NCBI GenBank assembly: GCA_046635845.1 | Contig: JAQQXN010000001.1 | Length of the DNA stretch: 64,000 nt | Origin: UBA168 sp011055275 | GTDB taxonomy: Archaea > Thermoproteota > Thermoprotei_A > Marsarchaeales > UBA168 | Direction: 5' to 3' (one strand) | Shown here: in pieces, positions 1-7,735 of the stretch | Layout: every line of letters starts with the position of its first letter | Numbering within the stretch: the stretch's first letter is position 1 | Program-made: the position numbers and the translations under genes | The notes under the pieces: model-generated | Databases searched by the model: none | Told to the model about the DNA's origin: nothing | Seen by the model: only the letters and a program-made list of their open reading frames with translations

Positions 1-66
1 GGGTGAAGGCGCGCCGCTACTGGAAGCCGCGCCCGCAGGGACGGGTAGTTCGTGCGCTAATTCACC
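1..66 (-). repeat. IS200/IS605-type right-end remnant
   Basis: The reverse complement of these bases aligns with 17166-17236, sharing gaactacc, gtccctgc, ggcttcc, ggcggcgcg and ttcaccc blocks. The gtccctgc...ggc hairpin next to gaactacc resembles the structured right ends that follow tnpB in IS605-group elements. No transposase is attached here, so it is a solo scar or the edge of an element lying outside the window. Confidence 0.5.
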
Positions 67-100
67 CAAACGATGAGCATTCCCTCGCGTATTTGTGAAA

Positions 101-110
101 AGGCTTATAG
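101..110 (+). promoter_or_regulatory. TATA-like promoter of the ABC importer operon
   Basis: The box aggcttatag lies 22-30 nt upstream of an ATG at 132, the spacing expected for a leaderless archaeal transcript. That ATG is not in frame with the ATPase body (see the ATPase entry). Confidence 0.5.
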
Positions 111-154
111 GAAATTGATGGCTTGAACTTGATGGCGATCCAAATGGAACTATA

Positions 155-907
155 TTAGAAGGGCTGGATCTGTCTTACGCTTACGACAACGGGCGCATCG
201 TATTCCAAGGAGTTAACGTTGTAACGTACGGTGACGAGCTCGTCGCCATTGTTGGCCCTTCTGGGATAGGGAAGTCAACCCTGCTCAGGATATTGGGTGG
301 CTTCATCACTCCGCTTACCGGAGAGGTTAAGCTGCTCGGAAAGAGGGTGACCAAACCCATACCCGAAATCGCGCTAATTCACCAATCCATAGTGACCTTT
401 CCCTGGATGACTGCGCTTGACAACGTGAAGCTGGCCTTGAAGAGCAGGAAGATCGGCGGCGACGAAGCGGACGCGATGGCAAAGAAAGTGCTCGCGCTCG
501 TTGGTCTTGAGGGCTCAGAGGGGCTTTACCCAAAGGAGATGAGCGGTGGGATGCGGCAAAGGGTCGCCATAGCCAGGGCGCTGGCAGCCCAACCCATAGT
601 GCTCTTGATGGATGAGCCCTTCTCGCACTTAGATGAGCTCACTGCGGAAGAGCTCAGGCAGGACATATACAGCATGATATTCAACTCGGACATACCTCTC
701 AGGTCAGCTGTCCTTGTATCGCACAACCTTTACGAGGTTCTGACGCTTGCCGACAGGGTATACATCCTCAACGGCTCTCCCGCAAAGGTCGTGGGGGAGA
801 TAAGGGTTGAAATGGAAAGGCCTCGCGATCCTACTTCCCAGAAGTTTTCGGATTATCTCCACGAGCTTAGGAGCTATTTGGCGCCGGTTAAGAGGGAAGT
901 CGCTTGA
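155..907 (+). CDS. NitT/TauT-type ABC transporter ATP-binding protein
   Basis: Nucleotide-binding subunit of an importer of the nitrate/sulfonate/taurine (SsuB/TauB-like) class. Visible motifs are Walker A GPSGIGKST (about 254-280), signature MSGGMRQRVAIARAL, Walker B VLLMDEPF and the H-loop VSHN. It overlaps the permease start by 4 nt (TTGA), so the two are translationally coupled. The frame is open from 119, after a TGA at 116, but has no ATG, GTG or TTG before 293, which lies after Walker A and cannot be the true start. The promoter-proximal ATG at 132 reads MAIQMELY and then stops at 156 in another frame. One missing base near 153-157 would join that start to the body, so either an indel or a non-canonical start (CTG 164) is involved. 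No binding protein is visible in the window. Confidence 0.85.
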   Translation, partial: LEGLDLSYAYDNGRIVFQGVNVVTYGDELVAIVGPSGIGKSTLLRILGGFITPLTGEVKLLGKRVTKPIPEIALIHQSIVTFPWMTALDNVKLALKSRKIGGDEADAMAKKVLALVGLEGSEGLYPKEMSGGMRQRVAIARALAAQPIVLLMDEPFSHLDELTAEELRQDIYSMIFNSDIPLRSAVLVSHNLYEVLTLADRVYILNGSPAKVVGEIRVEMERPRDPTSQKFSDYLHELRSYLAPVKREVA

Positions 908-2520
908 ACCCCTATTGGCTGATACTCCTGGCTACGGTGGCCACAACCGGACGGGTTCTAGGCCTGATAGGCCTGTCGGTGGTCACCGGTTGGTTCTTGG
1001 GCTACGCTGCGATCAAGAGCAAGGTCTTCGAGAACGTCTACATAGCGCTCATAGAGACCCTTGAGTCTGTTCCCGTCATATCCTTTTTCCCCGTGGTTCT
1101 CATCTTCTTCGTATACAACGTTGGAGGTCCTTTGGGCGTTGAACTGGCGGCGGACTTCCTCGTGTTCACAGCGGTGGTTTGGAACATATGGGTCGGCGTT
1201 TACCAGGGATTTAAGACCATACCCAACGAGATGGTGGAGGTTGCCAAGAACTACAACTTGGGTTTCTTCTCGAAGCTCAGGTACGCCTACATCCCCTTTG
1301 CGATGCCAAGGGTTGCAGCAAACCTTTTCCCAAGCATAGCGGACGGGTTCTTCTACATAACTGTCAGCGAGGTGCTAAGCATAGGCACGACCAGTTATTC
1401 CACTTTTGGAATAGGAACGGTGATAGACGATTTCGCGGCAAGTGGCCACATGTTTTACGTTTACGTCTCCCTCATCTTCATAGCCGTGGCGGTGGTGTCC
1501 ACGGTTCTCGCGGCGAGGGAGTTTAGCAAGTACGCCGTGGCCAAGTACGCTTTGGACACAAATCAGCCCATAAGGAAGGGAAGGGGATTGAGGCTGTCCT
1601 ACCTGATGTCAAAGAACCCCTTTCAGAAGCTGTCCTTTTACTCTCTGGCGCACAGGAAACCGGCCCAGAGGCCTAAGGGTTTCCTCGAGCAGCCTGAGGA
1701 GGAGCATCGGAAAAGCTCGCTTAGGTTCCTGCCTGCAGCCGGTGGATTGGCCCTGCTAGCCCTTATCGCTTACGGCAGCTATGAGGTCGTGAGCAGGGTT
1801 TCCATGACCACGTGGCAGACCCTCATATCGATGACCCCGTACTTCCTCTACAACATGGCGGTGGATTACGCCAGGGTTGGCATCATAACCGCGGTGTCTC
1901 TTCTGATAGCCGTGACGGTTGGGTACTACCTTGCGCTGCACGCCAGGGCTGAGGCCTCGCTGATTCCCATAATCCAGTCGCTAAGCGCCTTTCCAGCTCC
2001 CACGTACTTCCCCGTGCTATTTGGCCTTACGTATGGCATAGTGAGCAGCATTTTTAGGTCCTACACGGTCGAGTTCTTCGTGCTTCTCATAGGCTTTACC
2101 AGCACCTTCTACTACATATTCTACAGCTTCTGGATGGGCATAAGGGCGATGCCCCAGGAGTACTGGGACATAATGGAAAACCTGAACATGGGATTCTTCC
2201 AGAAGATGAGATACGTCCTCCTCCCTGCCACTTTTCCCTACATAGTGGCCGGCGTGTCCTCGACCATTAACAGCGCGTGGGGAGGCCTGATGATAGGGGA
2301 GTACTGGCCCGACATAATAAGCGGACACACGCTTGAAGTCCATATCGGCCTTATGAAGCTCATAGACATATACACCGCACAAGGCCAGCTTGCTTACGCT
2401 TCTTGGGCCTCGCTTCTATTTGGCATTGTGGTTGTTATTTACTCCATATTGTTTACGAGGAGGATGATGGACCTGGCGAGAAAACGCTACGTGGCCGAAG
2501 AGGGCGTCTATGCGGCCTAA
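904..2520 (+). CDS. Fused double-permease subunit of NitT/TauT-type ABC importer
   Basis: This 538-aa integral membrane protein carries two binding-protein-dependent permease domains in one chain; most family members are about 250-300 aa and homodimerise. Each half has an EAA-like coupling loop: EMVEVAKNYNLGFFSKLRYA in the first and EYWDIMENLNMGFFQKMRYV in the second. The halves are joined by a charged cytoplasmic linker around residues 215-270. It starts with TTG inside the ATPase stop codon. It should form the whole transmembrane channel and pair with the ATPase upstream. Substrate unknown; the family handles oxyanions, sulfonates and related small molecules. Confidence 0.85.
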   Translation: MNPYWLILLATVATTGRVLGLIGLSVVTGWFLGYAAIKSKVFENVYIALIETLESVPVISFFPVVLIFFVYNVGGPLGVELAADFLVFTAVVWNIWVGVYQGFKTIPNEMVEVAKNYNLGFFSKLRYAYIPFAMPRVAANLFPSIADGFFYITVSEVLSIGTTSYSTFGIGTVIDDFAASGHMFYVYVSLIFIAVAVVSTVLAAREFSKYAVAKYALDTNQPIRKGRGLRLSYLMSKNPFQKLSFYSLAHRKPAQRPKGFLEQPEEEHRKSSLRFLPAAGGLALLALIAYGSYEVVSRVSMTTWQTLISMTPYFLYNMAVDYARVGIITAVSLLIAVTVGYYLALHARAEASLIPIIQSLSAFPAPTYFPVLFGLTYGIVSSIFRSYTVEFFVLLIGFTSTFYYIFYSFWMGIRAMPQEYWDIMENLNMGFFQKMRYVLLPATFPYIVAGVSSTINSAWGGLMIGEYWPDIISGHTLEVHIGLMKLIDIYTAQGQLAYASWASLLFGIVVVIYSILFTRRMMDLARKRYVAEEGVYAA

Positions 2521-2522
2521 GG

Positions 2523-2531
2523 CATTTAAAC
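2523..2531 (+). promoter_or_regulatory. TATA-like box for the Gfo/Idh/MocA gene
   Basis: The sequence catttaaac is centred about 24 nt before ATG 2549, in the 28-nt gap after the permease. It fits a leaderless transcript separate from the importer operon. Confidence 0.5.
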
Positions 2532-2548
2532 TTCGGCGCTAGTAGATT

Positions 2549-3619
2549 ATGACAAGAGTAGGAATAATAGGAGTAGGAGGGCACGGCGTCGGAAGGCACC
2601 TAGTACCTTACAAGAAGCTCGAGGAGGTTGAAGTAGTTGCCGTGGCGGACTTGAACGAAGAAAGGGCAAAGCAGGTTTCGCAGAAGTACGGGGTACCCAA
2701 TTATTATCGCGATTATCGCGAGATGCTTGAAAGGGAAGACCTTGACGCCGTCAGCGTCGTCACGCCCAGCGGGCTTCACGCCGAGATAGCGAAGGTCGTG
2801 GCGCAGTATGGCGTTAACCTTCTCGTGGACAAACCGCTGGCCCCAAACCTGGACGCCGCGGTGGACGCCGCTGTGACCGCGAGAGACCATAACGCGGTGC
2901 TCATGGTTGGTTACTGGTCGAGATTTTCGCCTTGGCTTCAACACGCAATTAGCTTGAGGGAAAAGGGCTTCTTTGGGAAGTTCTTCTTCTCCTACGCTTC
3001 CATATTGAGGCGCAGGGGAATACCAGGAAGCCCTACTTTCATAGATGAGAAGCTCTCAGGAGGAAAGGGAGCGCTCTTTGACATAGGCTGTTATAGCTTG
3101 GACTCGATGCTATCGATTTTGGGATTCCCAAAGCCCGTGAGGGTGACGGGCCACGCGTACACGGTCTTCGGAAACAAGGAGGAAGAGACCAAGATGAACT
3201 GGGGCACCTGGGATCACAAGAACTTCAGGCTTGACGATTACTCGGCTGGTTTCATAACGTTTGAGGACGGCAGTTCGGCCATCATAGAGGCTAGCTGGGC
3301 TTCCAACCTCCCGATCAAGGGGGAGGTGTCTAACCTTAGGGTTCAAGGGGACATGGGAGGCGTCCAGGGTGCCGGCGACGAGTCGCTTAAGTCACTCATC
3401 GCTTCTTCAAAGAGCGAGGGAAAAGTATACGATGAGGAGGTAAAGCTGCAGCCCGTGGACGAGGCCTTTGAGATGATCAAGGCCTTTGTCCAGTCACTGA
3501 GCAGCAAGCAACCACCCGTAACCGCTCAACAGAGCCTGGTCCTTCACGCCATAATCGATGCCGTGTATAAGTCCTCCGAGCTGAAGAAGGAGGTCGAGGT
3601 CGAGGTCCCGCCGATTTGA
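2549..3619 (+). CDS. Gfo/Idh/MocA-family NAD(P)-dependent oxidoreductase
   Basis: Soluble 356-aa dehydrogenase, a normal length for the family. It has an N-terminal Rossmann fold with a GVGGHGVGRHL dinucleotide loop (residues about 6-17), the family KP motif in LLVDKPLAPN (about residue 95), and the sheet domain with DIGCYSLDSML where the D/H catalytic positions of the family lie. Family members oxidise or reduce sugars, inositol and similar polyols. The many sugar genes in the window make a sugar substrate plausible, but nothing fixes it. Its 3' end is overlapped by the antisense tail of the convergent hemerythrin-like frame. Confidence 0.85.
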   Translation: MTRVGIIGVGGHGVGRHLVPYKKLEEVEVVAVADLNEERAKQVSQKYGVPNYYRDYREMLEREDLDAVSVVTPSGLHAEIAKVVAQYGVNLLVDKPLAPNLDAAVDAAVTARDHNAVLMVGYWSRFSPWLQHAISLREKGFFGKFFFSYASILRRRGIPGSPTFIDEKLSGGKGALFDIGCYSLDSMLSILGFPKPVRVTGHAYTVFGNKEEETKMNWGTWDHKNFRLDDYSAGFITFEDGSSAIIEASWASNLPIKGEVSNLRVQGDMGGVQGAGDESLKSLIASSKSEGKVYDEEVKLQPVDEAFEMIKAFVQSLSSKQPPVTAQQSLVLHAIIDAVYKSSELKKEVEVEVPPI

Positions 3620-4064
3620 GGCTGGCCTCGATCTTGGCCTTTTCCTCGTCGTTTAGGTACTTTTCCGCCATCGCAAAGGGCCCGTTTTCTTCCCTGAATA
3701 TGTGCTGCCTAAGCAAGGACAGGAGATACTCTCCTTTTTCGGAAGCGGTTTTCAGGTCGGCCCTCATCATGGCATCCCTCATCTCATCCACGGTGCGAGC
3801 AATGGCCATGTGCTCTAACTTGAGCATCCTTATGGGTTCCTCTTTCGGAAGGTAGTTTTTCAGCATGTGCTCGATGGCAGGGAAGAGCACATCTTCTTCA
3901 AGCTTGAAGTGGCGTTCCACCACTTCCTCGGTCACGTAGTTTACGAGGGCTTGGGCACCAACGAAGCTCCCGCGACTCAGCTCCGCCACCGCTTCCTCAA
4001 AGCGGGGCATCATCTTCGTGGTCCTTGCGTGGTCGTCTTTGAGAACCTTGAGAAAATCTCCCAT
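3477..4064 (-). CDS. Hemerythrin-like HHE-domain protein
   Basis: Cytoplasmic helical-bundle protein. The pattern DDHARTTKMM, VVERHFKLEEDVLFP, KLEHMAIARTVDEM and LLRQHIFREENGPFAMAEK supplies the H, H-x3-E, H and H-x4-E ligands of a hemerythrin/HHE di-iron site. Roles in the family include sensing or protection against O2, NO or iron. ATG 4064 was chosen because a ttaaaa box lies about 26 nt upstream and the frame further up belongs to the preceding gene. The domain ends near residue 150. The last 40-50 residues (AGPRPRPPSSARR...) are low complexity and lie antisense to the end of the oxidoreductase gene, so the natural stop may have been lost. Confidence 0.75.
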   Translation of the reverse strand: MGDFLKVLKDDHARTTKMMPRFEEAVAELSRGSFVGAQALVNYVTEEVVERHFKLEEDVLFPAIEHMLKNYLPKEEPIRMLKLEHMAIARTVDEMRDAMMRADLKTASEKGEYLLSLLRQHIFREENGPFAMAEKYLNDEEKAKIEASLKSAGPRPRPPSSARRTYTRHRLWREGPGSVERLRVVACCSVTGQRP

Positions 4065-4099
4065 AAATCTTTCAATATGCGTGTTTTTAACTTTGGCGC

Positions 4100-5047
4100 T
4101 CACTTCACGATCACGTCTGCCGCGTAAACCCGTTCCTTTGATGAGACTTCCTTCAAGAGCCTGGAGAAGCTTATCTTGCCGATTGCCGAGAGCTTGGGCG
4201 AAGGATCTTCGTTCGACCTCACGTAAATGTGAAGGATCCCGCCACTGGCTGAAATCGCCGATAGCGCGGCGTCCAGAAAGTCCAGCGAGCGAGACGGAAG
4301 GTTCATGACGATCCTGTTTGCCCATCCCCTAGCTTGCCCCTCTGCCGCTGCCCTGGCGTCGCCGGGGAAGGTCCTGATCGTTACCCCGTTAAGCGAGGAG
4401 TTTCTTTCAAGGAGATCAAGGGCGTGGGGATTTATCTCGCATGCCCAAACCGTTGCCCCCGCCTTTGCCATGGGTATTGAAAAAGGCCCCACTCCAGCAA
4501 ACATGTCCAACACCCTTTCCCCTGGCCTGACCTGAGAGTATACCCTGCGCCTTTCCGTTGCAAGCCTGGGAGAGAAGAACACCTTTTCAACATCAATGAG
4601 GTAAGAAAAGCCGTTCTCCTTATGAGTTGTGAGGGTTTCACTTGATCCCGCTAGGTGAACGAGCGGCGAGACCCTGTACTCGCCTTCTATCGGCCCAGCG
4701 CGCGCAAACACCCCCTTCACGGCTGGATTCGCCTTCATAAGGAGCTCGGCCTCTTGAGTTGCCGCTACCCGATCAAAACCCCTTTTCGCCCTTACTATGG
4801 CTACGTTCCCTATGAGGTCGAAGGAGCGTGAGAGCACGACGCGTGAACTGCTGAGCTGCAGCAGAGGCTTTGCCTCGAGTTCTTTGAGCTCCGCATCTAC
4901 TTCTCCCTCTTTGGGCCGGCGGGTGAGCGGAAAGCCGACGCTCTCTCCCTCCCTTATGACGGGATATCCCTTTGCCAGAAGCCCAAGGCGCGCAAGCCGC
5001 TCCTTAAGGCGCTGGGCATCTCCCCTTTGCACAACGGCGTAAAGCAT
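4100..5047 (-). CDS. trm5: Trm5-like tRNA (guanine-37-N1)-methyltransferase
   Basis: SAM-dependent class I methyltransferase of the archaeal Trm5/Taw2 group, which methylates G37 of tRNA to prevent frameshifting or acts in wyosine synthesis. The order is an N-terminal recognition region, then a THKENGFSYLIDVEKVFFSPRLATER segment split by the family core, the SAM loop VLDMFAGVGPFSIPMAK (about residues 180-196), acidic CEINPHA, and the NLPSRS motif in which Trm5 places its catalytic N-L-P. The length of 315 aa is typical. The HHE gene follows after 36 nt with its own TATA-like box. Trm5 is favoured over the aminocarboxypropyl transferase Taw2 because of the NLP motif, but the subfamily assignment is an inference. 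Confidence 0.8.
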   Translation of the reverse strand: MLYAVVQRGDAQRLKERLARLGLLAKGYPVIREGESVGFPLTRRPKEGEVDAELKELEAKPLLQLSSSRVVLSRSFDLIGNVAIVRAKRGFDRVAATQEAELLMKANPAVKGVFARAGPIEGEYRVSPLVHLAGSSETLTTHKENGFSYLIDVEKVFFSPRLATERRRVYSQVRPGERVLDMFAGVGPFSIPMAKAGATVWACEINPHALDLLERNSSLNGVTIRTFPGDARAAAEGQARGWANRIVMNLPSRSLDFLDAALSAISASGGILHIYVRSNEDPSPKLSAIGKISFSRLLKEVSSKERVYAADVIVK

Positions 5048-5133
5048 GCTCCTATGACGCTAGTGCCCAGAGGGCGCTTAAAGGGATTTTCGGTCGCCGT
5101 CAAACGCGTTAGGGCATGGGATGAAATCGGTCT

Positions 5134-6699
5134 GTGAAGGAAGCAAGGCGTTCTTCGCGGCAAGGCTTATCTGTAAAAAAAGAGGAGGAGCTCAGAGCTT
5201 CATTGGGCCTGCTAGACGAACTCAAGTCCATAAAGGGGAACACGTGGCTTCTAATTTGGAGCGGCGTGCTCTTTTACGGCGTGCCCACGGCGGCCGTCGG
5301 CCAATGGGGTGTTTTCTACATGAAGGATCTTGGGATGACGGAGACGGCCATGGGAATGGTGTCCGTGATCAGCACTTCGGTGTCTTTGATATTTCTGATT
5401 TTAGGAGGTGTACTTGCCGACTCATGGGGAAGGAAGAGGACGCTCATAACCTTTGACTTTTTGAGCTGGATCTTGGGCTACATCACGCTGTCCATTGCAC
5501 AGAATCCCGCCTTCTTCTTCTTGTACGCTATCATATGGGGGACAAACGGGGCCTCGGCTGTCGCCTACGGTTGCCTGTTCGTTGAGTCGGTTCCGGCCGA
5601 ACACAGGGGAAAGGCATACGCGATCAACGCCATACTTGGTCCGCTTCCCGGACTCGTGATGCCTTTCGTCGGGGTGCTCCTGATTCAGCACTTTCAGGCA
5701 GTTATGGGCTCAAGCGCAGGGCTTGTCTTCGCCGTTAGGTTGCTTTACCTTTCAGTGGCCCTTGGCGTCGTTGTAGGCGAGCTCATAAGGTTCAGGGGCC
5801 TAAAGGAGACGGCGCCCCTGCAGCCCACCTCGGGTTTCCTGCCAAAGCGTTACATATCGGTGTTCACGGCATTTCCTCCTCACCTTCCGAGGTACTTCAC
5901 GCATTCCGACCTTTTCAACAAATACGGTGAGGAGATTAGGTGGCTTTGGAGCTACAGGCCAGCCTTCTTCTACTGGTTAGCTACTGCCATATCCACCTTT
6001 GCCTCGATCATGCCGGCCCTTGCCTACCCGCTGTTCATAGTGGACCACCTTGATCTTCCGCTTTCTTCCATAGCGCTCTTCGCGTCAATATCCACGGCCT
6101 CAAGCTTGATCTTAACGCTGGTGCTCACACCCCGTCTATCTCCAAGCTCTCTTAAGAGATTCATGCTCATAGGCTTCTCGGTTTTGCCCGTTTCCAGCGT
6201 ATTCTTCGTAATGGCTAGGAACAGCGTGCCCCTTCTGGCGCTTTCGGCCGCGATGGGTGGGTTTTCTTCCGCGATGGCTGGACCCGCAGGAGGAGGCTAT
6301 TGGGCAGACCTCATACCGAATCAGAGGAGGGCAAAGGTGTCCGCGGTCACGGGAGTGATGACAAACCTCATGGTGATACCCGCCCAGTTCGTAGGGATAA
6401 TGCTTTATCAGGTATTGCCCATTTCTCCATGGGTTTTAGCGGCGTCGCTCCAGCTTCTCGCGTTCTTGCTCGTGGTAAGGCTTCCGCAGGACCCGCTGGC
6501 CGGTCAAAAGCCGTCGCAACGAGCGTTGACCGGACATCATCGAGCTAAAGGGCCTAAAAAGAGGCCGCGACTGATCCGTTACGATGATGATGTCACGCGC
6601 CCGCGGGATTTGCAGGGATTTTTAAAGTGCGACATAAGTGCTTTGAGCGCGTTGATTTGGCATGGGGTCGGAGGCCCAGCTCGCTTATCTTGTTTATGA
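5134..6699 (+). CDS. Major facilitator superfamily transporter
   Basis: Polytopic permease with about 12 hydrophobic segments in two six-helix halves. MFS motif A appears as GGVLADSWGRKRTL after TM2. The soluble linker around residues 225-260 separates the halves. Substrate not assignable. The hydrophobic core ends near LVVRLPQDP (about residue 455). The remaining 60-65 residues are basic, then resemble random reading, and the last 107 nt run antisense through the 3' end of the peroxiredoxin gene. A lost stop codon or frameshift near 6510-6600 is likely. The start used is GTG 5134; the exact start is uncertain. Confidence 0.75.
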   Translation: MKEARRSSRQGLSVKKEEELRASLGLLDELKSIKGNTWLLIWSGVLFYGVPTAAVGQWGVFYMKDLGMTETAMGMVSVISTSVSLIFLILGGVLADSWGRKRTLITFDFLSWILGYITLSIAQNPAFFFLYAIIWGTNGASAVAYGCLFVESVPAEHRGKAYAINAILGPLPGLVMPFVGVLLIQHFQAVMGSSAGLVFAVRLLYLSVALGVVVGELIRFRGLKETAPLQPTSGFLPKRYISVFTAFPPHLPRYFTHSDLFNKYGEEIRWLWSYRPAFFYWLATAISTFASIMPALAYPLFIVDHLDLPLSSIALFASISTASSLILTLVLTPRLSPSSLKRFMLIGFSVLPVSSVFFVMARNSVPLLALSAAMGGFSSAMAGPAGGGYWADLIPNQRRAKVSAVTGVMTNLMVIPAQFVGIMLYQVLPISPWVLAASLQLLAFLLVVRLPQDPLAGQKPSQRALTGHHRAKGPKKRPRLIRYDDDVTRPRDLQGFLKCDISALSALIWHGVGGPARLSCL

Positions 6700-7114
6700 C
6701 CTCTTGCGCGTGCCCATCGGGTCTCACCTTCGTGAACACGTAGGCCACGTTGCCGTCCTTTCCTATCAAAAAGGTGGTTCTGGACGCCGTTCCTGTGGGT
6801 GAAAGCACGCCATAGGCCTTGCTTACGGTTTTTTCCTTGTCGCTTACCATCGTGAAGTTAAGGGAGTACTTGTCCTTGAACTTCTTCTGTGTGGCCGGAG
6901 AATCAGTGCTTACGCCGAGAACCACAACGTCGCGATCATTAAACCACCTGATGTTATCCCTGAAGCTTATGCCTTCCCGCGTGCAGCCTGGTGTGTTTGC
7001 CCTGGGATAGAAGTATAAAACCACGACCTTTCCAGAGAACTGGGAAAGCGATATGGGTTTTCCGTCGGAGTCTACTGAGCTGAAATCCGGGGCCTTAGTC
7101 CCTATCTCTATCAT
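6593..7114 (-). CDS. bcp: Bcp/PrxQ-type thiol peroxiredoxin
   Basis: Thioredoxin-fold peroxidase that reduces hydroperoxides with a thiol donor. The domain runs GTKAPDFSSVDSDGKPISLS, then VVLYFYPRANTPGCTREG with the peroxidatic Cys in TPGCT, and SRTTFLIGKDG. The resolving Cys that many Bcp proteins carry five residues later is Ile here (CTREGI), so this enzyme probably works in a 1-Cys manner or uses another partner; the only other Cys is in the C-terminal tail (KHLCR). ATG 7114 is preferred to the longer frame because it starts the conserved MIEIGTKAPDF and has a ttttatg box about 25-30 nt upstream. The C-terminal tail overlaps the MFS gene convergently. Confidence 0.85.
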   Translation of the reverse strand: MIEIGTKAPDFSSVDSDGKPISLSQFSGKVVVLYFYPRANTPGCTREGISFRDNIRWFNDRDVVVLGVSTDSPATQKKFKDKYSLNFTMVSDKEKTVSKAYGVLSPTGTASRTTFLIGKDGNVAYVFTKVRPDGHAQEVINKISELGLRPHAKSTRSKHLCRTLKIPANPAGA

Positions 7115-7378
7115 AACGACGTTATAACAGAGCATAAAAGCTTATTGGGCAGAAGAGCCGTTAGCAGGGCGGTTTCGCCGACATTTTGTGAAGACCAGAT
7201 AACCATAGGGTCAAGGCCGATGCCATATGGGAGCGGTGACTCGCATCAGTTCCGGTTAAGAAAAATCCCTTGTGCCTTGCTGGTTTCAAGGCATGCCGCG
7301 AGATTTGTTAGCCCGTTTGGCGCCAAGGTTTTGCGCGTCTGGTGACTGCCCTCTTGACTGTCATCGCTAGAATCTCGA

Positions 7379-7411
7379 CTAACAACCCGCCCAATGGCGG
7401 GGCTCCGTTCC
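7379..7411 (+). repeat. Right-end-like hairpin (IS200/IS605 scar)
   Basis: The sequence ctaacaacccgcccaatggc continues into ggggctcc. It forms a GC stem with a 3-nt loop, preceded by a ctaac block and followed by a TCC-type flank, as in the hairpins at 17170-17203 and 21861-21895. No adjoining transposase remains. Confidence 0.4.
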
Positions 7412-7708
7412 GTCTTGTGATCACAACCGCAAGGGCTGTGGGGCCTTTGTGGGCGAGCCCCTTGCCCGCGCTTTGCGGGAAGGCGCCATCGGGCAATGGG
7501 CCTGCGCCCTCTCCAATCAGATCTGTCGCCTTTCTCGAGGGAGCCATCTCTTAGGGGGGATTTCCCTCCTCACCCCACTGGGTTAAACGTTTTGGATACG
7601 ACCCTTTGAGAAATACGTCTCACCTTTACGCGAACGATAGCTCATGCCGATCAAGGATTGGCTTCATGCCTTTATGGCGTTGGTGGGCTAATTTCAGTTT
7701 GCTCAGCT

Positions 7709-7716
7709 CTTATTAG
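7709..7716 (+). promoter_or_regulatory. TATA-like box of the MetE-like gene
   Basis: The box cttattag lies about 23-27 nt before ATG 7736 and decides that start over the longer upstream frame, whose extra residues are not conserved-looking. Confidence 0.45.
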
Positions 7717-7735
7717 CTACTGCTACGCTTTATTC

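Larger units (their letters stand above)
7115..7735. other. Non-coding stretch with IS605-like debris
   Basis: No convincing gene lies in these 620 nt. GC-rich hairpins sit at 7386-7406 and 7463-7485. The first, cccgccc-aat-ggcgggg followed by ctcc, has the layout of the right-end hairpins found elsewhere in the window. The last 40 nt contain the promoter of the MetE-like gene. Confidence 0.55.
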
